In this document: piece by piece, positions 17,604 to 25,751 of the stretch
Layout: every line of letters begins with the position of its first letter
How positions within the stretch are numbered: position 1 is the stretch's first letter
Assembly (NCBI GenBank): GCA_017592665.1
Contig: JAGFNW010000025.1
Span: 62,001-126,000, forward strand
Length of the DNA: 64,000 nucleotides
Reading direction: 5' to 3'
From: Streptosporangiaceae bacterium NEAU-GS5
GTDB lineage: Bacteria > Actinomycetota > Actinomycetes > Streptosporangiales > Streptosporangiaceae
The notes under the pieces: generated by a model
Database searches by the model: none
Seen by the model: the letters and a program-made list of their open reading frames with translations, nothing else
Told to the model about the DNA's origin: nothing
Program-made: the position numbers and the translations under genes

Positions 17604-17879
17604 ATGACGAACCATATTCGGCCCACCCCGGATGACCTGCTGCGTCACGCCCGGCAGTACTACGAGCTGGCCACGCTGCTGAAGTACGACAAGGAATTCG
17701 AGGACAAGTTCACCGCCGCCGTCGAGGCCAGCGACGAGGGCCGCCTCGGAAGCCTGCTCGAGCCGCTGGGGATGCGGGACGTCACGATCTCCTCGATCGA
17801 CACCCGTGCCGAACGCGGAGTGTGCGAGCACTGCTGGGTCTGGCACGGCAAGCTGGTGTGCCACCCCATCTGCATGTGA
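17604..17879 (+). CDS. Small protein with Cys-rich C-terminus
   Basis: 91 residues. The first ~65 are acidic and helical (DDLLRHARQYYELATLL, then FEDKFTAAVEASDEG). The last ~20 hold all four Cys (CEHCWVWHGK and CHPIC) plus two Trp, ending at Met. A helical acidic leader and a short Cys/Trp-rich tail resemble RiPP precursors with a Nif11-like leader, but no maturation enzyme is adjacent. A metal-binding small protein is the plain alternative. Confidence 0.55.
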   Translation: MTNHIRPTPDDLLRHARQYYELATLLKYDKEFEDKFTAAVEASDEGRLGSLLEPLGMRDVTISSIDTRAERGVCEHCWVWHGKLVCHPICM

Positions 17880-17935
17880 CGTGCCTCACTTCTGGAAAAG
17901 CCGGGCGCCCGCGAGGCCACTAAGGTTGTGGCGCG

Positions 17936-18496
17936 ATGGACAGCGATCGGCAGGCGCGGATCCTCGAGGCTGTGCTCCGGATATTGTCCCTGCAGGGCAT
18001 ATCCGGAGTCAGCATGCGCGCCGTCGCGCGCGAGGCCGGGGTCTCGCTGGGCCTGGTGAACTACTACTACGAAGACAAGACGAGCCTGATCCGCGCGGCC
18101 CTGCACCGCATCGAAGAGCAGGACGTCGCGCTGGTCGAGCCTGATCTCACCCTGGGGCCGGAGGAGCGGCTGCGCGCCGCGCTCAAGCGGGTGGCCGACC
18201 CCGAGTTCCTGACGACCGAGTATCTGTCGTTGCGGCTCCAGTTGTGGGCGCTCGCCCAGGCGCACGAGGAATTCGAGCGCGTCAACGCGACGGCCCAGGA
18301 GCGCTACCGTGCCGGGCTCGCCGCGCTCATCCAGGCCGCGCGTCCCGCGCTGTCGCCGGCCGAGTGCGGCGAGCGTGCCGCTGACATCGACGTCATCCAG
18401 AACGGCCTGTGGCTCACGGCCCTGCTCGGGCTGGACCGCGCGGCGATCGGCAGGAGCGTCGCCCGCTGCGAGGAGATCGCCCTCGCAGAAACTTGA
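17936..18496 (+). CDS. TetR-family regulator
   Basis: 186 residues. N-terminal HTH: ILEAVLRILSLQGISGVSM, then REAGVSLGLVNYYYEDKTSL. The C-terminal ligand domain includes the TetR_C-like LRLQLWALAQAHEEF, resembling the BetI group. The 16-bp palindrome overlapping its stop codon lies directly before the Rieske oxygenase gene, so it probably represses the downstream oxygenase/VOC genes. Confidence 0.88.
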   Translation: MDSDRQARILEAVLRILSLQGISGVSMRAVAREAGVSLGLVNYYYEDKTSLIRAALHRIEEQDVALVEPDLTLGPEERLRAALKRVADPEFLTTEYLSLRLQLWALAQAHEEFERVNATAQERYRAGLAALIQAARPALSPAECGERAADIDVIQNGLWLTALLGLDRAAIGRSVARCEEIALAET

Positions 18497-18508
18497 ACGA
18501 TCGTTCAA
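18493..18508. promoter_or_regulatory. Perfect palindrome, likely TetR operator
   Basis: TTGAACGATCGTTCAA is a perfect 16-bp palindrome overlapping the TetR stop codon and ending 19 bp before the oxygenase ATG. Size and symmetry match TetR/BetI-type operators. Confidence 0.75.
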
Positions 18509-18527
18509 TCCCTCGTACGCTCCGGCC

Positions 18528-19688
18528 ATGGGACGAGTTACGGCGGAGGACGTCGACCGTGTCGGCATCGGCTTCCATCCGGATCCCGGCAAATCGATGT
18601 CGCTGCGGTCGGAGGCGTACACCGACCCTTTCTGGCTGGAGGCCGACGTCCAGGCGATCTTCGCCAGGACCTGGCAGTGGATCTGCCACGTGGAGAAGCT
18701 CACGTCGCCGGGCGGCTACGTGTCGGCGACCGTGGCCGGCATGCCGATCGCGGTCGTCCGCGTTCGCGGCGGGGCGCTGCGCGCCTTCTACAACGTCTGC
18801 AAACACCGGGCGCATGAGCTGCTCGCGGGCTCCGGCATCACGCGCAACATCGTCTGCCCGTATCACGCCTGGACGTACGGGCTCGACGGGCGGCTGAAAG
18901 CGGCCCGCCGCGCGCCGTTCGACACGGGCGGCATCTGCCTGGACCAGATCGCGGTGGCGGAGTTCGGCGGGTTCGTTTATGTCAACCTGGACCCGGCTGC
19001 CGCTCCGCTGGGCGAGCAGGCCGGCGATCTGGCGGCCGAGATCGCCATGTGGGCTCCCGACGTGGCCGAACTGACCCATGCCAAACGGCTGACCTACGAC
19101 GTCGCGACCAACTGGAAGAACGTCATCGACAACTTCCTGGAGTGCTATCACTGCCACATCGCGCACAAGGAGTTCGTCGACCTTGTCGACATGGACACCT
19201 ACGAGGTGAAGACGCACGGCATCTGGTCGAGCCACTTCGCCGAGGCCGGCAAGCACGAGAACGCCGCCTACGACGTCTCGGGCGCGTCGGTCACCGAGCA
19301 CGCGGTGTGGTGGCTGTGGCCCAACACCTGCCTGCTGCGCTATCCGGGCCGCGGCAACTTCATGGTCTTCCAGGTCATCCCGGCCGGTCCTGACCGAACC
19401 CTGGAGACCTGGGACTTCTACTTCGAGACGGCCGAGCTGCTGGACGCCGAAATCCAGTCGGTGCGCTACATCGACGAGGTGCTGCAGCAACAGGACATCG
19501 CACTGGTGGAGAGCGTCCAGCGCGGCATGCGGACGCCGGCCTTCGACCAGGGCCGCATCGTCTACAACCCGGACGGCGCGGGGTTGTCGGAGCACGGCGT
19601 GCATCATTTCCACGGCCTCGTGCTCGACGCGTACCGTCGACTCGTGGACTCGCGGCAGATGAAGGGAGGCATGCCATCGCCGGTGTAG
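18528..19688 (+). CDS. Rieske non-heme iron oxygenase, alpha subunit
   Basis: 386 residues. The Rieske [2Fe-2S] ligands are CKHRAHELL and, 17 residues on, CPYHAWTYG. The mononuclear iron site is NFLECYHCHIAHKEF, and a downstream Asp supplies the third ligand. Overall length and spacing resemble carnitine/glycine-betaine/choline-type monooxygenases more than aromatic-ring dioxygenases. No reductase lies next to it, so electron-transfer partners must be elsewhere. A VOC protein follows and a TetR precedes. Confidence 0.88.
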   Translation: MGRVTAEDVDRVGIGFHPDPGKSMSLRSEAYTDPFWLEADVQAIFARTWQWICHVEKLTSPGGYVSATVAGMPIAVVRVRGGALRAFYNVCKHRAHELLAGSGITRNIVCPYHAWTYGLDGRLKAARRAPFDTGGICLDQIAVAEFGGFVYVNLDPAAAPLGEQAGDLAAEIAMWAPDVAELTHAKRLTYDVATNWKNVIDNFLECYHCHIAHKEFVDLVDMDTYEVKTHGIWSSHFAEAGKHENAAYDVSGASVTEHAVWWLWPNTCLLRYPGRGNFMVFQVIPAGPDRTLETWDFYFETAELLDAEIQSVRYIDEVLQQQDIALVESVQRGMRTPAFDQGRIVYNPDGAGLSEHGVHHFHGLVLDAYRRLVDSRQMKGGMPSPV

Positions 19689-19711
19689 CCCTCGACCACA
19701 CCTCGTTCGCC

Positions 19712-20437
19712 GTGCACGACGCGCTGGATTGGGGACGGCGGCTGCGCTCCGAGCTCGGCGCCACGCCCATCTTCGGCGAGCGGCTGCCCGAGTTCGGCTA
19801 CCTCCTGCTGTACGTCGGCACCGCCGGCGACGGCGCGCGGCTGGAGCTGCTGGAGCCGTCGAACCCGGGCTTCCTCACCCGCTTCCTGGACGCCCGCGGC
19901 GAGGGCCCTCACCACATCACCTTCGATGTGCCGGACCTGCGCGCGTCGGTGGGGCATGCCCACGAGCTCGGTTTGCGGATCGTGGGCGAGGACTACTCCC
20001 ACCCGCCCTGGCGCGAGGCCTTCATCGCGCCCGACGGCAGGCATGGCGTGGTCATCCAGCTCGCGCAGTCCGACCTGGCCGAGCCGCCCATCGAGTGTCT
20101 GTTGTCCACCCGCGTCCGCGACGCCGCCGGCTTCCCCACCTCCCGGGGAGCCACCGAGCCGGAGTGGTGGACCCCGCTGTGGGACACCACGCCGGGCGCG
20201 ATCTCACGGTTGGGGACCACCCACCTGGCCTCGACGGACCTGGAGTTCTCCCGCCTCGTCTTCGAGGACCTGCTGGAAGGCAGGGTGACCGAGGACGACG
20301 GGGCCCTGCGCTTCACCTGGCCCGGCGGATCCGTTCGCGTACACGCCGCCGAGCGTGCGGGCGTGACGGGGATGAGTTTGCGCGGCGGCCCGGCGGGCGG
20401 CATCACGATCGGTGCCGCCCGCCTGGCCGCCGAGTGA
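19712..20437 (+). CDS. VOC/glyoxalase-like protein (start uncertain)
   Basis: 241 residues from GTG 19712. The same frame upstream reads ALDHTSFAVHDALDWG, the normal first strand of a VOC domain, so GTG 19712 would cut off that strand. There is no ATG, GTG or TTG in frame between the Rieske stop and this strand. Either a rare ATC (19676) is used, or a base is missing near the ATG at 19671. The body has HHITFDVPDLRASV and a second half (LGTTHLASTDLEFSRLVF), so it is probably two VOC modules. Likely partner enzyme to the oxygenase. Confidence 0.7.
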   Translation: MHDALDWGRRLRSELGATPIFGERLPEFGYLLLYVGTAGDGARLELLEPSNPGFLTRFLDARGEGPHHITFDVPDLRASVGHAHELGLRIVGEDYSHPPWREAFIAPDGRHGVVIQLAQSDLAEPPIECLLSTRVRDAAGFPTSRGATEPEWWTPLWDTTPGAISRLGTTHLASTDLEFSRLVFEDLLEGRVTEDDGALRFTWPGGSVRVHAAERAGVTGMSLRGGPAGGITIGAARLAAE

Positions 20438-20483
20438 GCACCCGGCGGAACTCGTCGGTATGCGCCGTTCAGGCGGGCCGCCT

Positions 20484-21017
20484 TCAGGCGCAACCCTGGG
20501 CCGCCTGCCTCTCCGAGGTCATCTGCTCCACGGTCTTGCTGCGGTAGTCGGCCCTGGTCTGCTCGTCGGGGGTGTAGCGCCAGCGGCCGTCCTCGTACAG
20601 GAACTGGTAGGTGGTGCTCGCGAACATCCTGTTCACGGCGACGCGGGCCGCGTCACCGCTGACGGTGACGCCGGCGATCTCGAAGCGCAGACCTACAGCG
20701 AGGGGCGTGCACAGCTGGAACAGCCGCAGGTAGTCCTCGCGGGAGATCAGTTCCTGGGAAGCCGATGACCACGAGTCCCAGAAACCGCCGTAATCGCCGG
20801 AGGTGTATTTGTCGAAGATGGCCTGCGCCGCCGTGCGCGCACCCGTAACCGTCCTCGGCTCTTCCACGTCGCCCGTGCTCACGGACCGACCTGGACCAGG
20901 GCTGACCAGCGCGATCGCCACGACCGCCAGCGCCGCCACGGTGGCGGCGACGAGGGTGACCTTGACGATCGCCAGCGAAGCGGTCCTGCGAGGCCTGAGC
21001 ACGGGAGGCGGATTCAT
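20484..21017 (-). CDS. Membrane-anchored hypothetical protein
   Basis: 177 residues from ATG 21017. One N-terminal membrane helix (VKVTLVAATVAALAVVAIAL), then an extracytoplasmic domain with AAQAIFDKYTSGDYGGFWD and YQFLYEDGRWRYTP. This looks like an NTF2/DUF4878-like lipocalin-sized fold, seen often in actinobacterial exported proteins. No function assigned. Confidence 0.7.
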   Translation of the reverse strand: MNPPPVLRPRRTASLAIVKVTLVAATVAALAVVAIALVSPGPGRSVSTGDVEEPRTVTGARTAAQAIFDKYTSGDYGGFWDSWSSASQELISREDYLRLFQLCTPLAVGLRFEIAGVTVSGDAARVAVNRMFASTTYQFLYEDGRWRYTPDEQTRADYRSKTVEQMTSERQAAQGCA

Positions 21018-21111
21018 GATCGGCTCCGAGACTTCCGGGATTGCGGGTGCCAATCCCAGCCTCCTCCCCCGGCCGCCGGCAATCCACCGCTGGGTTGCGC
21101 CGCCTCGAACG

Positions 21112-21687
21112 TCAGGGCAGGACGGTGACCGTGGCGAACTGATAGGAGGTGTTGCCGTTCTCGTCACCGGAATGCTTGCGGCCGGTCATGACCTCGTTGA
21201 AGGCCGCCTGCCCGATGTGGGAGCTTTCCCGCATGGGGATGGTCCAGCGGTAGTTCGTCAGCCCCACGGTTCTCCCGTGCCAGGACATCGCGGCGGCCGA
21301 GTAGGTGGTGGAGCCGTTCTCGTCGCCCTTGTGAGACCTCGCGACCATGGCGAAGTCGGCCCTGGCCGTGTAGTTCGAATCGCGCTCCCTCAGCACGGCG
21401 TTCTCCAGATCCGATGACACCGTGACGAGTTCGGAGTTGATTAAGATCCGGCTGCAGGTGTACTGCGTCCGTCCGTTCTCGTCGCCAATGTGCTGGCGGC
21501 TGGTCAGCACCTGGTTCGGCGGGCAGAGGAATGTGGAGTTCGATTCCTTGACCTCCGTGGTGACGCCTGGGATTACCTGGATGAGCAGGTCCTCGGTGGT
21601 GGACGCGGACGCTGCGGGGGCCAGCGTGAGAGCCGCCAGGACGGCGGTTCCCAGGGCCGCGACAATGGCCCTCTGGTGTGTCTTCAT
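21112..21687 (-). CDS. Secreted protein with GDENG repeats
   Basis: 191 residues with a Sec signal ending at APAASAS. The mature part contains three spaced copies of a R-x-H-x-GDENG-x-T-x-Y motif: SRQHIGDENGRTQY, ARSHKGDENGSTTY and GRKHSGDENGNTSY. The acidic DENG core suggests a calcium- or carbohydrate-binding surface, which is inference only. GAGAGGAGA precedes the ATG. I know no function for this repeat. Confidence 0.75.
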   Translation of the reverse strand: MKTHQRAIVAALGTAVLAALTLAPAASASTTEDLLIQVIPGVTTEVKESNSTFLCPPNQVLTSRQHIGDENGRTQYTCSRILINSELVTVSSDLENAVLRERDSNYTARADFAMVARSHKGDENGSTTYSAAAMSWHGRTVGLTNYRWTIPMRESSHIGQAAFNEVMTGRKHSGDENGNTSYQFATVTVLP

Positions 21688-21811
21688 TTTCGTCTCCTCT
21701 CTTTTGGACTTTCGGTGCTGAAATCGTGCGCTGCGGCGCTTCGAATGGACCTGGAGGGCACTTACCGCATTCTTGGTACGCGGGCGGCGGCGCCGGGGGG
21801 AGGATGGTGGG

Positions 21812-22264
21812 GTGCTGATCCGGATCGAGGCGTCTGATCTGCCGGGCCGGGAGTGCGGCCCGGCGCCCGGCTTCCCCGGCTACCGCGACATCCACGTCGG
21901 CGTGCAGCGCCGCGATCGCCCGGGCGAACTGCTCGACCCGCAGCCCGGTGACGCCGCGACGGCCACCTGGAATCTGCAGGTCACGGCCACACCGGCCGGG
22001 TCGGGCTGGGATCTGCGCGGCCCGCACGTCCAGGGCCGGCCGGGCGGGCGGTTCGTCTATCTGTCGTGGGTGACGATGGACGGCGGCGGGTCGTTCACGA
22101 TGTTCCGGCGGGCCAAGTTGTGGCTGGACGTGGTCGATCCTGAGGTGCTGGCGGCGGCTGTGGCCGGTGGTTCGCTGGTGGCCCGGCTGGGCCTGACGGA
22201 CGCGAAAGGGCATCCCCTGTGCGCGTCGGTGAGGCCGCCGGTCGTCCAATGGTCGGCCGCCTAG
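21812..22264 (+). CDS. DUF5990-family protein
   Basis: 150 residues from GTG 21812 (GGGGGAGGA upstream). IRIEASDLPGREC, then YRDIHVGVQRRDRP and RFVYLSWVTMDGGG are the conserved stretches of this actinobacterial family of unknown function. It is divergent from the GDENG-repeat gene. Confidence 0.75.
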   Translation: MLIRIEASDLPGRECGPAPGFPGYRDIHVGVQRRDRPGELLDPQPGDAATATWNLQVTATPAGSGWDLRGPHVQGRPGGRFVYLSWVTMDGGGSFTMFRRAKLWLDVVDPEVLAAAVAGGSLVARLGLTDAKGHPLCASVRPPVVQWSAA

Positions 22265-22304
22265 CATTTGGTCGCCGGGAAACTCCAGGTCGATAATTCA
22301 GCTC

Positions 22305-23009
22305 GTGGCACGACAGGCACGAGATCCCGGGCGGCGTATGCGAGAAGCCGCCGAGATGACCCGCACGGTCGAAACCCGCGTATGTGAACTGGAGACTCTG
22401 CTGGCCTCATCCCTCACGCGCGATCCATTGATCTCAGGAGATCGGCACCCGGTGGGGGAATATCTGGAGTCGGTCCTTCGCGCGTCGCCCTATCCGACGG
22501 GATTTCCCGTCGATCGAAAAGCGCGGCATCTGCCTGATTCGTCTCTCCTGACCGTCGAGTGGTGGCTGCCACCACCGGAAATCGTCCCGGCCAACCGGCT
22601 CTACAAATACGTCAAGGCGCACGACGTCGTGCGCCCCACGGCTCGTCCTCTGTCCGCGCGCCGCCGGATCTACAAGCAGGTCATCGCGCAGATCGCGGTG
22701 CGCACGCTGCGCGAGGTGTTCGCCGCCGACCTGGATCGGCTGATCACGACGGTCGTTTTCAACGGCCTGGTCCAGGCCGTCGACGCCATCAACGGCCGCC
22801 GCTTCGAACGCTGTCTCATCGCGCTGCGGGCCTCGCGCGCGCAGTTGGCCGCTCTCATGTTGGACGAGCCCGGCTTCGATGCGCTCGATTGCGTGCGGCG
22901 GTATTTCGGCGCGCGGATCTCCCCTCGTCCGGAGGAGCTGGCCCCCGTGGAACCCGTCCGTGCAACAGTTCGGCGGGGTGCGCCGTCTGAGACATGTGGA
23001 GGACGATGA
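22305..23009 (+). CDS. Hypothetical protein with a region found in larger actinobacterial proteins
   Basis: 234 residues from GTG 22305. The central part (IAVRTLREVFAADLDRLI, TVVFNGLVQAVDAINGR, CLIALRASRAQLAAL) resembles the C-terminal part of larger restriction-endonuclease-like proteins annotated in actinomycetes; this is a memory-based match. The upstream catalytic domain of those proteins is absent. The 3' end overlaps the sigma-factor start by 32 bp. Confidence 0.6.
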   Translation: MARQARDPGRRMREAAEMTRTVETRVCELETLLASSLTRDPLISGDRHPVGEYLESVLRASPYPTGFPVDRKARHLPDSSLLTVEWWLPPPEIVPANRLYKYVKAHDVVRPTARPLSARRRIYKQVIAQIAVRTLREVFAADLDRLITTVVFNGLVQAVDAINGRRFERCLIALRASRAQLAALMLDEPGFDALDCVRRYFGARISPRPEELAPVEPVRATVRRGAPSETCGGR

Positions 23010-23469
23010 CTTCGCCCGGTTCGTCGGGGAGCGCGGAGACGCGCTGCTCCGATACGGCTACCTGCTGACAGGTAATCCGCACGACGCGGCGGATCTTGTA
23101 CAGGAAAGTCTCGTACGGGTCCGCGCCTCGTGGTCGCGGGTGCGCCGCAAGCACGATCCCGAGGCGTACGTACGCACCACGATGACCCGGCTGCGGGTCA
23201 ACACCTGGCGGCTGCGGCACCGCGAGCGGCTGGAGCCGTCGCCGCCGGAGCAGCCCATCTTCGATTCCGCGTACGACGACTCGGTGTGGCGCGCCCTGGC
23301 GACGCTGCCGGCGCGGCAGCGGGCGGTGCTCATCCTGCGCTACTACGAGGGCCTGCCGGACGCGGAGATCGCGGAGATCATGGGCATCTCCCGCGGCACG
23401 GTGCGCAGCCAGGCGGCGCGCGCCCTCGACAAACTCCGTGAGATCGAGCGGCTGGAGAGTCTGCGATGA
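22978..23469 (+). CDS. ECF RNA polymerase sigma factor, SigE-family type
   Basis: 163 residues from GTG 22978 (GTG 22996 is possible). Region 2: FARFVGERGDALLRYGYLL, then DAADLVQESLVRV. Region 4: LPARQRAVLILRYYEGLPD, then EIMGISRGTVRSQAARALD. The spacing is that of the actinobacterial SigE-type ECF group. The stop overlaps the next start (ATGA), so sigma factor and membrane protein are coupled. Confidence 0.9.
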   Translation: MRRLRHVEDDDFARFVGERGDALLRYGYLLTGNPHDAADLVQESLVRVRASWSRVRRKHDPEAYVRTTMTRLRVNTWRLRHRERLEPSPPEQPIFDSAYDDSVWRALATLPARQRAVLILRYYEGLPDAEIAEIMGISRGTVRSQAARALDKLREIERLESLR

Positions 23470-24623
23470 ACGACGATGACGACCTCGGCCGGACGCTGAC
23501 CCGGGTGCTGCGCACCGCGGCCGCCTTCGCCCCGCCGGGCGTCGTGGCCGTGCCGTCCCGCTCGCGCCGGCGCATGGCGCGTGCGGCCCGTCTGGCGCTG
23601 GCCGCGGCGGCGCTGGCGTTCGTGGTGACGGGCGTGGTGATGGCCGTGCGGATGGTCACGCCCACCTCGTACGGCCCGGCGGACCGGGTCGAGCCGGTGC
23701 GCCCGGCACGGCCGGTGGAGCAGGTGTGGCCGCAGGCCGTCCGGCCGCTCCCGCCGCAGTTGCCCTGGGGCGGCTCCTATCAGCTGGTCCTCGTGCTCGA
23801 CCGAAAGTCGGTGCTGGCCGAGACGCCTAACGGGCTGCTGCAGGTGAACACGACCACCGGCGCCACCCGGAAGATCGCCCCCCACAACGCGTCCGCGTAC
23901 GGGTTCACCACGGGCGAGGGCTGGCTGGCCTGGATCGACGAGGCGAAGGTGCAGGGCGAGCCGGCCTATCGGGTGCACGTGGTCAAGTTGGACGGTGGCC
24001 ACGAACGGGTCCTGTTCTCGCTGGCCCAGACGAAAGGCGGAGATCAGATCGGCCGAATGGCCATCAGCGGGGGCGATCTGATCTGGTCGAGCGTCAAGGG
24101 CGCGGGCCTGTCGCGGACGGCGCTGCCCGGGCCGAAGGCGCCGCTGAGGGTGCCGGGGACGGCCGGGTTCTACCTGCTCGCCTGGCCATGGCTGACCGAC
24201 ACGCCGTCGGACGTGGCCACCCATCCGAGCGGGGTGGCGTACGTGCTGCGGGCCGGAACGCTGCGCAACGCGGTGACCGGCGAGGTCAAGTCGCCTCCGG
24301 CGCGGGCGACCGGATGCAGCGTGTCCTGGTGCCTGTGGAGTCAGGGGTCGCGGACGTTGGCGGCCACGCGTGACGGCGTCACCCGGTGGTCGATTCGCGG
24401 GATGGCCAACACCGAAGAGATCATTCTGGACCGGTTCGTATGGACCGACGGCATCGATCTGGCGACGGCCACGCCGGGGGTGTTCAAGGTGACGCGGCCG
24501 CAGTTGGTCGACCTCGCGACGGGGATCACGGCGGCGGTCACCACGGACACGGGCGGCTATCAGACGTTCGTCCCCTGCACGGTGAACGGGCGGCCGTACG
24601 TCTTGGACATGACGGCCATCTAA
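23466..24623 (+). CDS. Membrane protein coupled to the ECF sigma factor
   Basis: 385 residues. A ~35-residue cytoplasmic N-terminus, one membrane helix (RLALAAAALAFVVTGVVMAV, residues ~40-60) and a ~310-residue extracytoplasmic domain with strand-rich repeats resembling a beta-propeller (VNTTTGATRKIAPHNASAYG, VVKLDGGHERVLF). Position and topology suggest an anti-sigma or sensor partner, but the N-terminus lacks a zinc anti-sigma HxxxCxxC motif, so this role is inferred from coupling alone. Confidence 0.7.
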   Translation: MNDDDDLGRTLTRVLRTAAAFAPPGVVAVPSRSRRRMARAARLALAAAALAFVVTGVVMAVRMVTPTSYGPADRVEPVRPARPVEQVWPQAVRPLPPQLPWGGSYQLVLVLDRKSVLAETPNGLLQVNTTTGATRKIAPHNASAYGFTTGEGWLAWIDEAKVQGEPAYRVHVVKLDGGHERVLFSLAQTKGGDQIGRMAISGGDLIWSSVKGAGLSRTALPGPKAPLRVPGTAGFYLLAWPWLTDTPSDVATHPSGVAYVLRAGTLRNAVTGEVKSPPARATGCSVSWCLWSQGSRTLAATRDGVTRWSIRGMANTEEIILDRFVWTDGIDLATATPGVFKVTRPQLVDLATGITAAVTTDTGGYQTFVPCTVNGRPYVLDMTAI

Positions 24624-24673
24624 CGCCCAGGGGTGTTGACGCGGGCGGCCCCGCCGTGGGAGGAAGGCTCGCC

Positions 24674-25582
24674 GTGAAAGCTTTCGCTGCCGCGCTTGTC
24701 CTGACCCTGGCGCTCAGCGGATGCCAGGCCGCCTCCCGGCAGGCTGGACCGCGTGTTCCCAGGGTCGTGTCGCAGGAGGTCGTCGACGCGCGCACGGACA
24801 AACTCGTGATCGACTCGCCGGCGACCGGCGAGGAACAGGCCGTCTGGGTGATGAAGCCCACCGGCTGGACCAAGGGGTCGAAGGGCTGGCGGGCGCTCTA
24901 CCTGCTGCACGGGTGCTGCTCGGGCGGCGCGTGGGATTGGCTGCGCACCGGCGAGGTGGCCAAGGCCACGGCCGGGTCGAACGCGGTCGTGATCGTGCCG
25001 GAGGGCGGCCCGATGGGCTGGTACTCCGACTGGAAGAAGGGCCCGGCCTGGGAGACCTTCCACATGTCCGAGCTCCCGTCGCTGGTGGAGCCGCGATATG
25101 GGGTGGGCTCCTATCGGGCCGTCGCCGGTTATTCGATGGGCGGGCTGGGCGCGTTCGACTACGCGGCGCGGCATCCGGGGATGTTCGACGCGGCGGCCGC
25201 GCTGTCGGGGGTGCTCGATCCACGCGACCAGGCGGGCGACTACGAGTCGTTCTTCCGCAGGAACGGGGCCGACACCCGCGACGTCTGGGGTGAGCCGGAC
25301 GAGTGGGCGGCGCACAATCCGAAGGATCTCGCGGCGCGCCTGAAGGGGGTCCGGCTGTACGTGTCGTCCGGCGACGGGCATCCCGGCCCGCTGGACGAGG
25401 ACAAGAACTCGCAGCGCTTCGACTACGTGGAGTTCGTGATCTCACAGCAGGACGAGAACTTCGTCGAGGCGGCCCGAAAGGCGGGCGTGGAGGTCACCAC
25501 CGACTTCTACGGCCCGGGCACGCACACGTGGCCGTACTTCATCCGCTCCTTCCAGCGGGCACTGCCCCTACTGCTGCCATGA
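24674..25582 (+). CDS. Lipoprotein alpha/beta-hydrolase (esterase/antigen 85-like)
   Basis: 302 residues from GTG 24674 with GGGAGGAAGG upstream. The lipobox LALSGC gives a lipoprotein. The hydrolase core has the oxyanion stretch LYLLHGCCSGG, the nucleophile elbow GYSMGGLGAFDYAA and a late GTHTWPYF with the catalytic His. This fits the esterase D/antigen 85 superfamily. Likely acts on esters at the cell surface; substrate unknown. Confidence 0.85.
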   Translation: MKAFAAALVLTLALSGCQAASRQAGPRVPRVVSQEVVDARTDKLVIDSPATGEEQAVWVMKPTGWTKGSKGWRALYLLHGCCSGGAWDWLRTGEVAKATAGSNAVVIVPEGGPMGWYSDWKKGPAWETFHMSELPSLVEPRYGVGSYRAVAGYSMGGLGAFDYAARHPGMFDAAAALSGVLDPRDQAGDYESFFRRNGADTRDVWGEPDEWAAHNPKDLAARLKGVRLYVSSGDGHPGPLDEDKNSQRFDYVEFVISQQDENFVEAARKAGVEVTTDFYGPGTHTWPYFIRSFQRALPLLLP

Positions 25583-25721
25583 CTTCGACAGAAACTTTCG
25601 GTCAAACTGCGACTGCTATCCACGATCCTGTCGTGTGTCTGTAAAGATCCCTGCATCGCGGATTTGAGGTGCTAGGCTCACCAACAGCATGGAAGGCATG
25701 TGAATGGCACCCCCGGAGGCC

Positions 25722-25751
25722 ATGATGACTGCCGAAAGTTTTCGGCGGTGA
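25722..25751 (+). CDS. Possible nine-codon leader peptide
   Basis: Reads MMTAESFRR and stops. It has a better ribosome site (GGAGG just before the ATG) than the following gene. Its TGA overlaps the GTG of the adenylating enzyme (GTGA). It may couple or attenuate translation of the NRPS operon. Too short to be sure. Confidence 0.35.
   Translation: MMTAESFRR
25731..25746. promoter_or_regulatory. Inverted repeat directly before the NRPS operon start
   Basis: GCCGAAA-GT-TTTCGGC, perfect 7-bp arms, ending one base before GTG 25748 and inside the leader frame. It could act as an operator or an mRNA hairpin affecting initiation. Confidence 0.5.

Noticed and set aside
25655-25685. Iron box (DmdR/IdeR site) before the NRPS operon, with a siderophore role for the cluster
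   Set aside because: GGTGCTAGGCTCACC has only a superficial likeness to the 19-bp consensus, and no iron-uptake genes are present. The beta-OH-Asp prediction alone is not enough.
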